From positions 1 through 62,242 of IMG/VR virus record IMGVR_UViG_3300027608_000031: a stretch of 62,242 bases of DNA; one strand, given 5' to 3'. The notes beneath the pieces are model-generated. The model saw nothing but the letters and a program-made list of their open reading frames with translations, was not told where the DNA came from and made no database searches. The translations under genes and the position numbers were made by a program. Below, piece after piece: positions 55,395 through 62,242 of this stretch; within the stretch, counting starts at the first letter, position 1, and each line of letters starts with the position of its first letter. The stretch comes from a virus.

Positions 55395-57872
55395 ATGGCA
55401 ACAGGCATGATGGACAAAGGTTTATACGTAGCCCCTCTGGGACTTTCCGAACTCACGGACCCCGTGTTGGAAATTGACATTGAGATGGAGTCTATTGATG
55501 GGGACTTGATTGAAGACCTAGATAAAGAAGATACGGCTGATGACTTTGACGCCAACTTAGCGGAGTTCATGGATGACAACGACTTGCAGTCATTGGCAGA
55601 AGACTTGGTTGCGGACTTTGATAAAGACATCATGGACCGCAGAGATTGGATAAAGACATATGTAGATGGTCTTAAATTGTTGGGTCTGAACTACGAAGAG
55701 CGCACCGAACCTTGGCAGGGCGCGTGCGGAGTGTTTCACCCCATGCTCACCGAGTCTGTGGTCAGATTCCAGTCTGAAGGAATTACAGAAACATTCCCAG
55801 CGATGGGGCCTGTGAAGACCGTCATCATTGGTAAAGACACACCTGAGATTGAAGAAGCTGCTGCTCGCGTGCGCGACGACATGAACTACCAGTTGACGGA
55901 AGTGATGTATGAGTACCGCCCAGAGCACGAGAAAATGCTGTGGAACCTACCCATCACTGGTTCAGCATTTAAGAAGGTGTACTACGACCCAAGCAAGGGT
56001 CGTCAGATGGCGGTGTTTATTCCCGCCGAAGACATTGTTGTTCCATACGGTGCAAGTAACCTTGAAACAGCAGAGCGTGTAACGCACGTGATGCGTAAGA
56101 CTGAGAATGAGATTCTCCGCTTACAAGAAGCAGGGTTCTACAGTGATGTAGATATTGGTGAGCCTACGTTTGAGTTGGATGACATTGAGAAGCAAAAGGC
56201 TGAAGAGACTGGCCTGTCTGCGACTGACGATGAGCGTTACCGCATACTTGAGATGCACATTGACTTAGACCTCAAGGGGTTTGAGCACAAGAACAAAAAG
56301 GGCGAGGAGACCGGCATCGGTCTGCCTTATGTTGTAACGGTAGAAAAAGGCACACGTAAAGTGTTAGCCATAAGGAGAAATTGGTATGAAGGAGATGAAC
56401 TTCACCTCAAGCGACAGCACTTCGTCCACTATCAATACATCCCCGGTTTTGGCTTCTACGGGTATGGTCTCATCCACCTTATCGGAGGCTACGCTAAATC
56501 AGCAACGATGCTCATCCGCCAACTTGTTGACGCGGGCACTTTATCTAATCTCCCCGGCGGACTTAAATCAAGAGGACTTCGGATTAAGGGTGATGACACG
56601 CCGATCCAGCCCGGAGAGTTCAGGGACGTAGACGTTCCAAGCGGTTCAATCCGCGACAACATACTCCCCCTGCCTTATAAAGAGCCAAGCCAAACTTTGT
56701 TTGCGCTGTTTCAGCAGATCGTAGAAGAAGGTCGTGCGTTTGCATCAAGTGGCGACATGAACGTGTCCGACATGAGCGCACAGGCTCCCGTTGGTACAAC
56801 ACTGGCTATTCTTGAGAGAACACTCAAAGTAATGGGTGCGGTGCAAGCGCGTATGCACTTCACAATGAGACAAGAGTTCAAGTTACTCAAGGTCATCATC
56901 GCTGACTACACACCTGATGAGTATGACTACGAGCCAGTTGATGGCAGTCGCAAGGCGAAGAAGTCTGACTACGACAAGGTAGACGTGATTCCAGTGAGCG
57001 ACCCTAACGCGTCAACGATGGCGCAGAAGATTGTGCAGTATCAGTCTGCACTACAGCTTGCGCAGTCTGCGCCACAGTTGTATGACTTACCACTCTTGCA
57101 TCGTCAGATGTTGGAGGTGTTGGGTATCAAGAACGCAAACAAACTCATCCCGACTGAGAATGACGTCAAGCCTATTGACCCTGTACAAGAGAACATGAAC
57201 TTGTTGACTATAAAGCCAGTCAAGGCGTTCCTTGAGCAGAACCACCAAGCACACATCGCTGTGCATATGTCTGCGATTCAAGACCCCAAAATCCAGATGA
57301 TGATGCAGAACAATCCGCAAGCCCAAGCAATCATGGCGTCTGCGATGGCTCATATAAATGAGCACGTTGCGTTTGAGTACCGCTTGCAGGTTGAGAAATC
57401 AATGGGTTTCTCGTTGCCACCGATGGAAGACAAACACGAGGACCATCCACCCATACCGAAAGACATGGCAGACCAGATTGCCATCGCCGCCGCGCAAGCG
57501 TCACAACAGTTGTTACAGCAGAACAAACAAGAAGCTGCTCAACAATCCGCACAGCAGAAGGCTATGGACCCAATCGTTCAGATGCAACAGCAAGAGTTGC
57601 AGTTGAAGATGCAAGAGTTCCAGTTGAAACAGCAGAAGCAACAGATTGACGCTGCGGCTAAGGCTGACCAGTTGGAGATCGAGAAGTCCCGTATTGATGC
57701 ACAGATGCAAATTGCAGCTATGCAAGTGGGGGCGCAATCCGCTGCTAAACGTGACCAGTTGCAGAAGCAACAGCAGACCGAAGGTGTGCGTTTAGGTCTT
57801 GATGCCGCGAAGCATAGAGCACAGATGGCTGTGCAGACGGCTCAACGTGCGGCAAAGAAGGAGAATAAGTGA
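55395..57872 (+). CDS. Portal protein
   Basis: This 825-residue protein has an acidic N-terminus, followed by WQGACGVFHPMLTESVVRFQ and KMLWNLPITGSAFKKVYYDP, the portal wing/stem signatures of P22- and SU10-type phages, and AEDIVVPYGASNLETAERVT. The C-terminal ~150 residues form a Gln-rich coiled coil (QQELQLKMQEFQLKQQKQQI) that resembles the long portal barrel of podoviruses. It forms the dodecameric gate. RBS AAGGATTTAAT. It overlaps the next gene's GTG by 4 bases. Confidence 0.9.
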   Translation: MATGMMDKGLYVAPLGLSELTDPVLEIDIEMESIDGDLIEDLDKEDTADDFDANLAEFMDDNDLQSLAEDLVADFDKDIMDRRDWIKTYVDGLKLLGLNYEERTEPWQGACGVFHPMLTESVVRFQSEGITETFPAMGPVKTVIIGKDTPEIEEAAARVRDDMNYQLTEVMYEYRPEHEKMLWNLPITGSAFKKVYYDPSKGRQMAVFIPAEDIVVPYGASNLETAERVTHVMRKTENEILRLQEAGFYSDVDIGEPTFELDDIEKQKAEETGLSATDDERYRILEMHIDLDLKGFEHKNKKGEETGIGLPYVVTVEKGTRKVLAIRRNWYEGDELHLKRQHFVHYQYIPGFGFYGYGLIHLIGGYAKSATMLIRQLVDAGTLSNLPGGLKSRGLRIKGDDTPIQPGEFRDVDVPSGSIRDNILPLPYKEPSQTLFALFQQIVEEGRAFASSGDMNVSDMSAQAPVGTTLAILERTLKVMGAVQARMHFTMRQEFKLLKVIIADYTPDEYDYEPVDGSRKAKKSDYDKVDVIPVSDPNASTMAQKIVQYQSALQLAQSAPQLYDLPLLHRQMLEVLGIKNANKLIPTENDVKPIDPVQENMNLLTIKPVKAFLEQNHQAHIAVHMSAIQDPKIQMMMQNNPQAQAIMASAMAHINEHVAFEYRLQVEKSMGFSLPPMEDKHEDHPPIPKDMADQIAIAAAQASQQLLQQNKQEAAQQSAQQKAMDPIVQMQQQELQLKMQEFQLKQQKQQIDAAAKADQLEIEKSRIDAQMQIAAMQVGAQSAAKRDQLQKQQQTEGVRLGLDAAKHRAQMAVQTAQRAAKKENK

Positions 57873-58063
57873 GCAACCAAACATTTGGGTATTTAGCTTC
57901 GGAGATTGACAAGCTCCGTAGCGATCAAGTTTCCTTCCTCGCAGGAGGAGGTGCAAAAGACTTTGCCGAGTATCGGCATGTTTGCGGGGTCATCCGGGGT
58001 CTGACTCATGCAGAACAACTTGTCAGAGACCTCGTGCAGAAAATGGAGTATTCCGATGAGTGA
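57869..58063 (+). CDS. Small conserved protein after portal, GTG start
   Basis: This 64-residue protein starts at GTG overlapping the portal stop (GTGA), behind AAGGAGAATAA. SNQTFGYLASEIDKLRSDQV, then SFLAGGGAKDFAEYRHVCGV: helical, with an invariant-looking FLAGGGAKDFAEYR core common in phage head modules. Function is unknown, probably a portal or capsid assembly accessory. Confidence 0.7.
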   Translation: MSNQTFGYLASEIDKLRSDQVSFLAGGGAKDFAEYRHVCGVIRGLTHAEQLVRDLVQKMEYSDE

Positions 58064-58466
58064 GTTTGATGTATCCGCTGTGGACCTCTCTGGCGTCCTT
58101 AATACGACCGCCGAAGATAAAGCCAAACAGTTGCCTGATCCTTCTGGTTTTATGTTGCTTTGCGTAGTACCAGAGGCGATGGAAGAGTATGCAGACAGTG
58201 AAGTTGGGCTGATTAAAGACAGTAAGACGATGTACTACGAAGAAGTACTGACCCCAGTGTTATTTGTAGTGAAGTTAGGCCCAGAGGCATACCAAGACAA
58301 GACGCGGTTCCCTAGTGGTGCCCGCTGCAAGCAAGGTGATTTCATCATCGTGCGCCCCAATTCAGGCACCCGCTTGAAAATTCACGGTAGAGAATTTCGC
58401 ATCATCAATGATGATTCGGTCGAAGCCGTTGTTGAAGACCCGCGTGGAATTACCCGCGCTGCATAA
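58056..58466 (+). CDS. GroES-like head-module protein
   Basis: This 136-residue protein contains PDPSGFMLLCVVPEAMEEYA, FPSGARCKQGDFIIVRPNSG and LKIHGREFRIINDDSVEAVV. The order G-x-x-CKxGDxVIVR-x-x-SGTR-x-x-x-x-GxEFR-INDDxxxAVV resembles the GroES/gp31 co-chaperonin barrel. In phages with this fold it may help the host GroEL fold the capsid protein. The ATG at 58056 overlaps the preceding stop by 8 bases. The assignment is by pattern, not by search. Confidence 0.65.
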   Translation: MSEFDVSAVDLSGVLNTTAEDKAKQLPDPSGFMLLCVVPEAMEEYADSEVGLIKDSKTMYYEEVLTPVLFVVKLGPEAYQDKTRFPSGARCKQGDFIIVRPNSGTRLKIHGREFRIINDDSVEAVVEDPRGITRAA

Positions 58467-58479
58467 AAAAGGATAAATC

Positions 58480-59475
58480 ATGGCATTACCAAAATTTGAC
58501 GATGAGTCCTACGAGTTACCCGATCCTGATAAAGCAAAAGCTGTGGTTAAAAAGGACGACAATTTTGAATTAGAGATTGAAGACGATACGCCACCCGAAG
58601 ACCGTGGACGTAAACCTGCTGCTACGCCCCCCGAAGACCCAACAGAAGACGAACTTGCTTCGTACGACGAAAAGGTTCAAGCGCGTATCAAGAAGTTCAC
58701 ACGTGGTTACCACGACGAACGACGCGCCAAAGAATCCGCTGAACGTGAGCGCCAAGCGGCGGAAGATTTTGCACGGCAAGTGTTTGAAGAAAACAAACGT
58801 TTGCAGCAGCAGTTGTCTAATGGTAGTAAAGCATACATTGAGACGTCTAAGGGCGCAGCCCAAGGAGAACTTGATGCCGCTGAGAAACGCTACCGCGATG
58901 CGTATGAGGCTGGCAACGCAGATGAACTTGTAGCCGCGCAAAAGGATATTGCCAAGGCAACCTTGAGGATCGACAAAGCTGAAGGTATGAAGCCTATTGA
59001 GGTAGAAGACCGTCAGTTCACACCCGCTACTCAACCCGCAGAACCCAAAGTAAGCCCAAAGACCAAAAGGTGGCTAGATAGCAACAGTGATTGGTTTGGT
59101 GCCGATGATGAAATGACTATGGCTGCTATGGGGCTTGACAAGCGTTTGCAAAGGGAGTATGGTGCGGACTATATTGGTACAGATGATTACTTCAAGCGAA
59201 TCGACAGTACCATGCGAAAAAGATTTCCTGAGTATTTCGATACCCAGAGCAACGAGGAAGATGACGAGCCTCCGAAAAGGTCATCAGAACCGGTAGATGA
59301 GGAAACTCCCCGCCGTGCACAAAAACCAAGTTCTTCGCCAGTGGCCCCGGCCTCACGAAGCACACCGCCAAGTCGTATAAAACTGAAGCAGTCTCAAGTT
59401 ACGTTAGCCCGTAAACTAGGGATTACCCCAGAACAATACGCTAAACAGGTTGCATTACTTACACGAGGTGAATGA
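58480..59475 (+). CDS. Scaffolding protein
   Basis: This 331-residue protein is highly charged, with an acidic N-terminus, a long coiled coil (RRAKESAERERQAAEDFARQ, ENKRLQQQLSNGSKAYIE), a conserved WLDSNSDWFGADDEMTMAAM patch, a Pro/Ser-rich linker and a short basic helix at the end (LKQSQVTLARKLGITPEQYA). Position between portal and capsid genes fits. It would guide procapsid assembly and be lost before packaging. Confidence 0.8.
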   Translation: MALPKFDDESYELPDPDKAKAVVKKDDNFELEIEDDTPPEDRGRKPAATPPEDPTEDELASYDEKVQARIKKFTRGYHDERRAKESAERERQAAEDFARQVFEENKRLQQQLSNGSKAYIETSKGAAQGELDAAEKRYRDAYEAGNADELVAAQKDIAKATLRIDKAEGMKPIEVEDRQFTPATQPAEPKVSPKTKRWLDSNSDWFGADDEMTMAAMGLDKRLQREYGADYIGTDDYFKRIDSTMRKRFPEYFDTQSNEEDDEPPKRSSEPVDEETPRRAQKPSSSPVAPASRSTPPSRIKLKQSQVTLARKLGITPEQYAKQVALLTRGE

Positions 59476-59933
59476 TTATGGATAAAGCACAGAACAGATT
59501 AAGCCGCGAGTTGGAAAACCGCGTTGTAACTAACCGTCCTACAGCATGGCAGGCTCCTGAAACCCTACCATCGCCTAATCCACGTCCGGGTATTTCTCAC
59601 CGCTGGGTAAGAACCAGTATGGGGGGACAATCTGACGTACAAAACGTCTCTAGTAAGTTAAGGGAAGGGTATGAACCCGTGAAAGCGGAAGACTATCCTG
59701 AAATGATGATGCACGCTACTACCGAAGGTCGCTTTAAGGGCAACATTGAGGTGGGAGGTTTGGTTCTCTGTAGTATTCCGTCAGAATTTTTGGTACAACG
59801 AGATACACACTTCTCGAAAATCAATAAAGAAACGATGGAATCTGTAGATAACAATTTTATGAAAGACAACGATCCACGGATGTCGAAGTTCTCTGAGAAA
59901 TCGACAAAAGTGACGTTTGGTTCCGGTTCTTAA
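59472..59933 (+). CDS. Conserved head-region protein
   Basis: This 153-residue protein contains WQAPETLPSPNPRPGISHRW, then SSKLREGYEPVKAEDYPEMM and VGGLVLCSIPSEFLVQRDTH. This is a known but unnamed family between scaffold and capsid genes in aquatic phages. It overlaps the scaffold gene by 4 bases; the second ATG at 59478 has better ribosome-site spacing and may be the real start. A minor capsid role is inferred. Confidence 0.65.
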   Translation: MIMDKAQNRLSRELENRVVTNRPTAWQAPETLPSPNPRPGISHRWVRTSMGGQSDVQNVSSKLREGYEPVKAEDYPEMMMHATTEGRFKGNIEVGGLVLCSIPSEFLVQRDTHFSKINKETMESVDNNFMKDNDPRMSKFSEKSTKVTFGSGS

Positions 59934-59952
59934 CTTTTTAAAGGAGTCTTAA

Positions 59953-60795
59953 ATGGCTTATCCTGCTGTCAACGCGCCTTACGGGCTGTTGCCGCAGAAC
60001 CTAATTGGTGGTCAAGTATTTGCGGGTTCTACTCGTATGTACCCTATCCAGTACGGTTATGCGACCGACATCTTCTACGGTGATTTCGTCGTACTATCGC
60101 GTGGTTCTGTAACTCGTGCCTCAGTTTCTACTGGCACTGGTTTAAACCAAACGGTTGGTATTTTCTTGGGATGTACTTATACAAACCCGCTAAACAAGCA
60201 AAAGCAATTTGCTCAATACTGGCCTTCAGGAACCCTCGCAGGTGACTGCCAAGCCTATGTATTGGATGATCCTGATGCTGTGTTTAAGGCTGTTGTATGT
60301 TCCGCCACTACTGTTGTTGCTTCCGCTGCTATGGCTATGATTGGTACCAACCTATCTGCCATTAACAATACGGGTAGCACCACCACTGGTAATTCTGCTA
60401 ACGCAGTTTTAGCTCCTACGGCAACTCCCGTAACAACCACCTTACCTTTGCGTTTGGTTGGCTTGGTACAAGAGTCTGCTATCACTGTATCTGCCACTGG
60501 CTCTTCATCTTCTACAACAATTACCTTAACTGGTACTGGCTTGCCTAGCGCAATCCCTATTGGAACAGATGTAGCCTACGTTGCAGCAAATGGACAAATC
60601 ATTCAAACAGGTTCTTTTGTAACCACCGCTGCGGCAGCCGCTGCAACGTCAGTTACGATTAACGCTGCGATTGCAGTCCCCGGCGCTGTTACGGCTATTC
60701 CTAGCGCGTCCACTATTGTGTTCACCCAGTATCCAGAAGTTTTGGTTAAGTTTAACCAAGCACTGCATGGTTACTACTCTGCCACTGGCGCATAA
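59953..60795 (+). CDS. Head fibre/decoration-like protein
   Basis: This 280-residue protein has a conserved N-terminus NAPYGLLPQNLIGGQVFAGS, then MYPIQYGYATDIFYGDFVVL and VGIFLGCTYTNPLNKQKQFA. The C-terminal two thirds is Thr/Ala/Ser-rich beta repeats with an inserted module (SATGSSSSTTITLTGTGLPS). Position directly before the major capsid gene and composition suggest a capsid decoration or head-associated protein. RBS AAAGGAGTCTTAA. Confidence 0.7.
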   Translation: MAYPAVNAPYGLLPQNLIGGQVFAGSTRMYPIQYGYATDIFYGDFVVLSRGSVTRASVSTGTGLNQTVGIFLGCTYTNPLNKQKQFAQYWPSGTLAGDCQAYVLDDPDAVFKAVVCSATTVVASAAMAMIGTNLSAINNTGSTTTGNSANAVLAPTATPVTTTLPLRLVGLVQESAITVSATGSSSSTTITLTGTGLPSAIPIGTDVAYVAANGQIIQTGSFVTTAAAAAATSVTINAAIAVPGAVTAIPSASTIVFTQYPEVLVKFNQALHGYYSATGA

Positions 60796-60807
60796 GGAGC
60801 ATAAATC

Positions 60808-61719
60808 ATGGCTATTTCACGCGCACAACTACTGAAGGAACTCCTTCCGGGTCTTAATGCTTTGTTCGGTCTTGAGTATGCACGCTACGGCGAGCAGCAT
60901 AAAGAGATTTACGAAACAGAAACTTCTGAGCGTTCGTTCGAAGAAGAGACCAAACTGTCTGGCTTCTCTGCCGCACCTGTCAAAAACGAGGGTTCTGCCA
61001 TCGCTTATGACAATGCACAAGAGGCATTTACAACTCGCTACAACCACGAAACCATCGCCTTGGGCTTTGCGATCACTGAAGAAGCTATCGAAGATAACCT
61101 CTACGATTCTTTGTCAGCCCGCTATACCAAAGGTTTGGCTCGTGCTATGGCTTACACCAAGCAAATCAAAGCAGCTTCTGTTTTGAACAACGGCTTCAGC
61201 GCTTCCTATGTTGGCGGTGATGGCGTTGCTCTGTTCAGCACTTCTCATCCTTTGACTGGTGGTGGCGTTAATAGTAATCGCCCAGCTACAGCGGCTGATT
61301 TGAACGAGACTTCTTTGGAAGCCGCCGTTATTCAAATCGCAGCTTGGACTGATGAGCGTGGTCTATTGATCGCTGCAAAGCCTAAGAAGTTGATTATTCC
61401 ACCAGCACTCCAGTTCGTTGCTACTCGTTTGTTAGAAACCAGCCTCCGTGTTGGCACTACTGACAACGATGTCAACGCGTTGAAGAACAATGGTTCAATC
61501 CCTGAAGGCTACACAGTTAACAACTATTTGACCGATACAAGCGGTTGGTATTTGACTACTGATGTGCCTAACGGCTTGAAGCACTTTATCCGTACTCCGC
61601 TGCAAAACAGCATGGACGGTGACTTCGATACTGGCAACGTGCGCTACAAGGCACGCGAGCGTTATTCGTTCGGCTGGTCTGACCCATTAGGAATGTTCGG
61701 TTCGCCCGGTTCGTCCTAA
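60808..61719 (+). CDS. Major capsid protein, Mu-like/HK97 fold
   Basis: This 303-residue protein contains LLPGLNALFGLEYARYGEQH, AYDNAQEAFTTRYNHETIAL, GFAITEEAIEDNLYDSLSAR, LFSTSHPLTGGGVNSNRPAT and FDTGNVRYKARERYSFGWSD. This matches the Mu-like major head protein family of the HK97 fold. No N-terminal scaffold domain is present, consistent with the separate scaffold gene. A strong terminator follows at 61731-61758, as often seen after highly expressed capsid genes. RBS AAGGAGCATAAATC. Confidence 0.9.
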   Translation: MAISRAQLLKELLPGLNALFGLEYARYGEQHKEIYETETSERSFEEETKLSGFSAAPVKNEGSAIAYDNAQEAFTTRYNHETIALGFAITEEAIEDNLYDSLSARYTKGLARAMAYTKQIKAASVLNNGFSASYVGGDGVALFSTSHPLTGGGVNSNRPATAADLNETSLEAAVIQIAAWTDERGLLIAAKPKKLIIPPALQFVATRLLETSLRVGTTDNDVNALKNNGSIPEGYTVNNYLTDTSGWYLTTDVPNGLKHFIRTPLQNSMDGDFDTGNVRYKARERYSFGWSDPLGMFGSPGSS

Positions 61720-61730
61720 GAAAGACTGAG

Positions 61731-61758
61731 AAGGGAGCCTTGTGCTCCCTTTTCTTTT
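61731..61758 (+). terminator. Intrinsic terminator after the capsid gene
   Basis: AAGGGAGC, loop CTTGT, GCTCCCTT, then TTCTTTT. 8-bp stem, 12 bases after the stop codon. Confidence 0.9.
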
Positions 61759-61798
61759 GGTGTATATTTAACTAACCGGAAATTTCGGTGTATCAAAC

Positions 61799-61813
61799 AG
61801 GTCCGGCTGACCT
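61799..61813 (+). promoter_or_regulatory. Leader hairpin before the right-edge gene
   Basis: AGGTC, loop CGGCT, GACCT, in the 94-base gap between the capsid terminator and the ATG at 61853. A nearby CCGGAAATTTCGG element (61777-61789) is also partly palindromic. Function is unknown. Confidence 0.4.
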
Positions 61814-61852
61814 CATGCAGATTGATACGCTATAACGCATGGAGATATTCTT

Positions 61853-62242
61853 ATGGGATTCGCAACGCATTTAGGCCCTTGGTTGTTGGGCACTGTTAAA
61901 AACACAACTGGCTCTACCGCTGGCACTATCCGCAATTTGGGCGCAACTATCGTTGCCCAAACTTATTCGGCTCCTACGTCGGTCATTTTGGCAAGCCCCA
62001 CAGCACAACAAATGTTTGTGCTACCTGCTGGCGCTAAGATTGTTCGCTTCGGACTTGAAGTTAATGTTGCCTTGACAGGCGCATCAAACTGCGGCGTTAC
62101 CATCGGTAGCAGCGGCACTGCCAACCTGTACATGGCTTCGGTCAACACTGGCACTTCAGCGGTTCAAACTTCTCCAGCCACCATCGCAGCGGCTACTTCA
62201 GGTGTTTATGACAGCATCGGCACAACTGATGCAATCATCTTT
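61853..62242 (+). CDS. Partial structural protein, cut by window end
   Basis: The first 130 codons are visible: MGFATHLGPWLLGTVKNTTG, then TAGTIRNLGATIVAQTYSAP and QMFVLPAGAKIVRFGLEVNV, a Thr/Ala/Gly-rich beta sequence typical of small head or tail structural proteins in this phage group. A good ribosome site (GGAGATATTCTT) precedes the ATG. The stop lies outside the window. The function is unknown; a capsid-associated or head-completion protein is likely from position. Confidence 0.65.
   Translation, partial: MGFATHLGPWLLGTVKNTTGSTAGTIRNLGATIVAQTYSAPTSVILASPTAQQMFVLPAGAKIVRFGLEVNVALTGASNCGVTIGSSGTANLYMASVNTGTSAVQTSPATIAAATSGVYDSIGTTDAIIF

Noticed and set aside
58659-58671. TTCGTACGACGAA in the scaffold gene as a tenth palindrome
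   Set aside because: The arms do not match (GACGAA instead of GTACGAA) and it is isolated in a late gene; probably chance.

Overview
The window is most of the genome of a lytic, tailed double-stranded DNA phage with a podovirus-like virion, probably from an aquatic bacterium. This is inferred from gene content: large terminase, P22/SU10-type portal, scaffold and major capsid genes; T7/P22-like adaptor and nozzle genes; very large internal virion proteins; and no tape-measure, sheath, integrase or clear prophage repressor. I saw no rRNA, tRNA, insertion sequence or CRISPR array. Both window ends cut through genes, so the genome continues beyond the window and may be circularly permuted.

Layout. 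(1) Positions 1-28086, + strand: small conserved virion-associated proteins, several ending in the same basic tail (ADGIAQKGKTRGKMC-like); neck and adaptor proteins; fibre and adhesin genes; a cassette of two 2-oxoglutarate/Fe(II) oxygenases and a cupin; lysis genes (membrane proteins, 3TM holin, GH24 endolysin); the tail nozzle; and internal virion proteins ending in a 2019-residue polyvalent protein with an HEAAH metallopeptidase motif. (2) Positions 28181-52594, - strand: the early and replication region. It holds a primase-helicase, SSB-like protein, SNF2 helicase, Cas4-like nuclease, family A DNA polymerase, a sigma-70 region-4 protein, a VRR-NUC nuclease, many small overlapping genes, and a MoxR ATPase / VWA-metallopeptidase / DUF3150-like module. 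(3) Positions 53192-62242, + strand: terminase, portal, GroES-like protein, scaffold, decoration protein, major capsid protein, and a cut-off gene at the right edge.

Control. The two arms converge at a terminator near 28.1 kb and diverge from a regulatory hub at 50.9-53.2 kb. The early strand carries near-consensus sigma-70 promoters (TTGACA-N17-TATAAT and TTGACA-N17-TATACT). It also carries nine copies of a 17-bp palindrome, TTTCGTACSGTACGAAA, found only between 44.6 and 52.7 kb and lying both between and inside genes. Two regulator-like genes near the hub sit directly upstream of strong intrinsic terminators. The sigma-like protein probably links early to late transcription, but that is inference.

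The strongest candidates for something undescribed are the dispersed palindrome system with the MoxR/VWA module inside its range, the shared C-terminal tail on at least four different proteins, and a multi-hairpin untranslated segment ahead of the SNF2 helicase gene.
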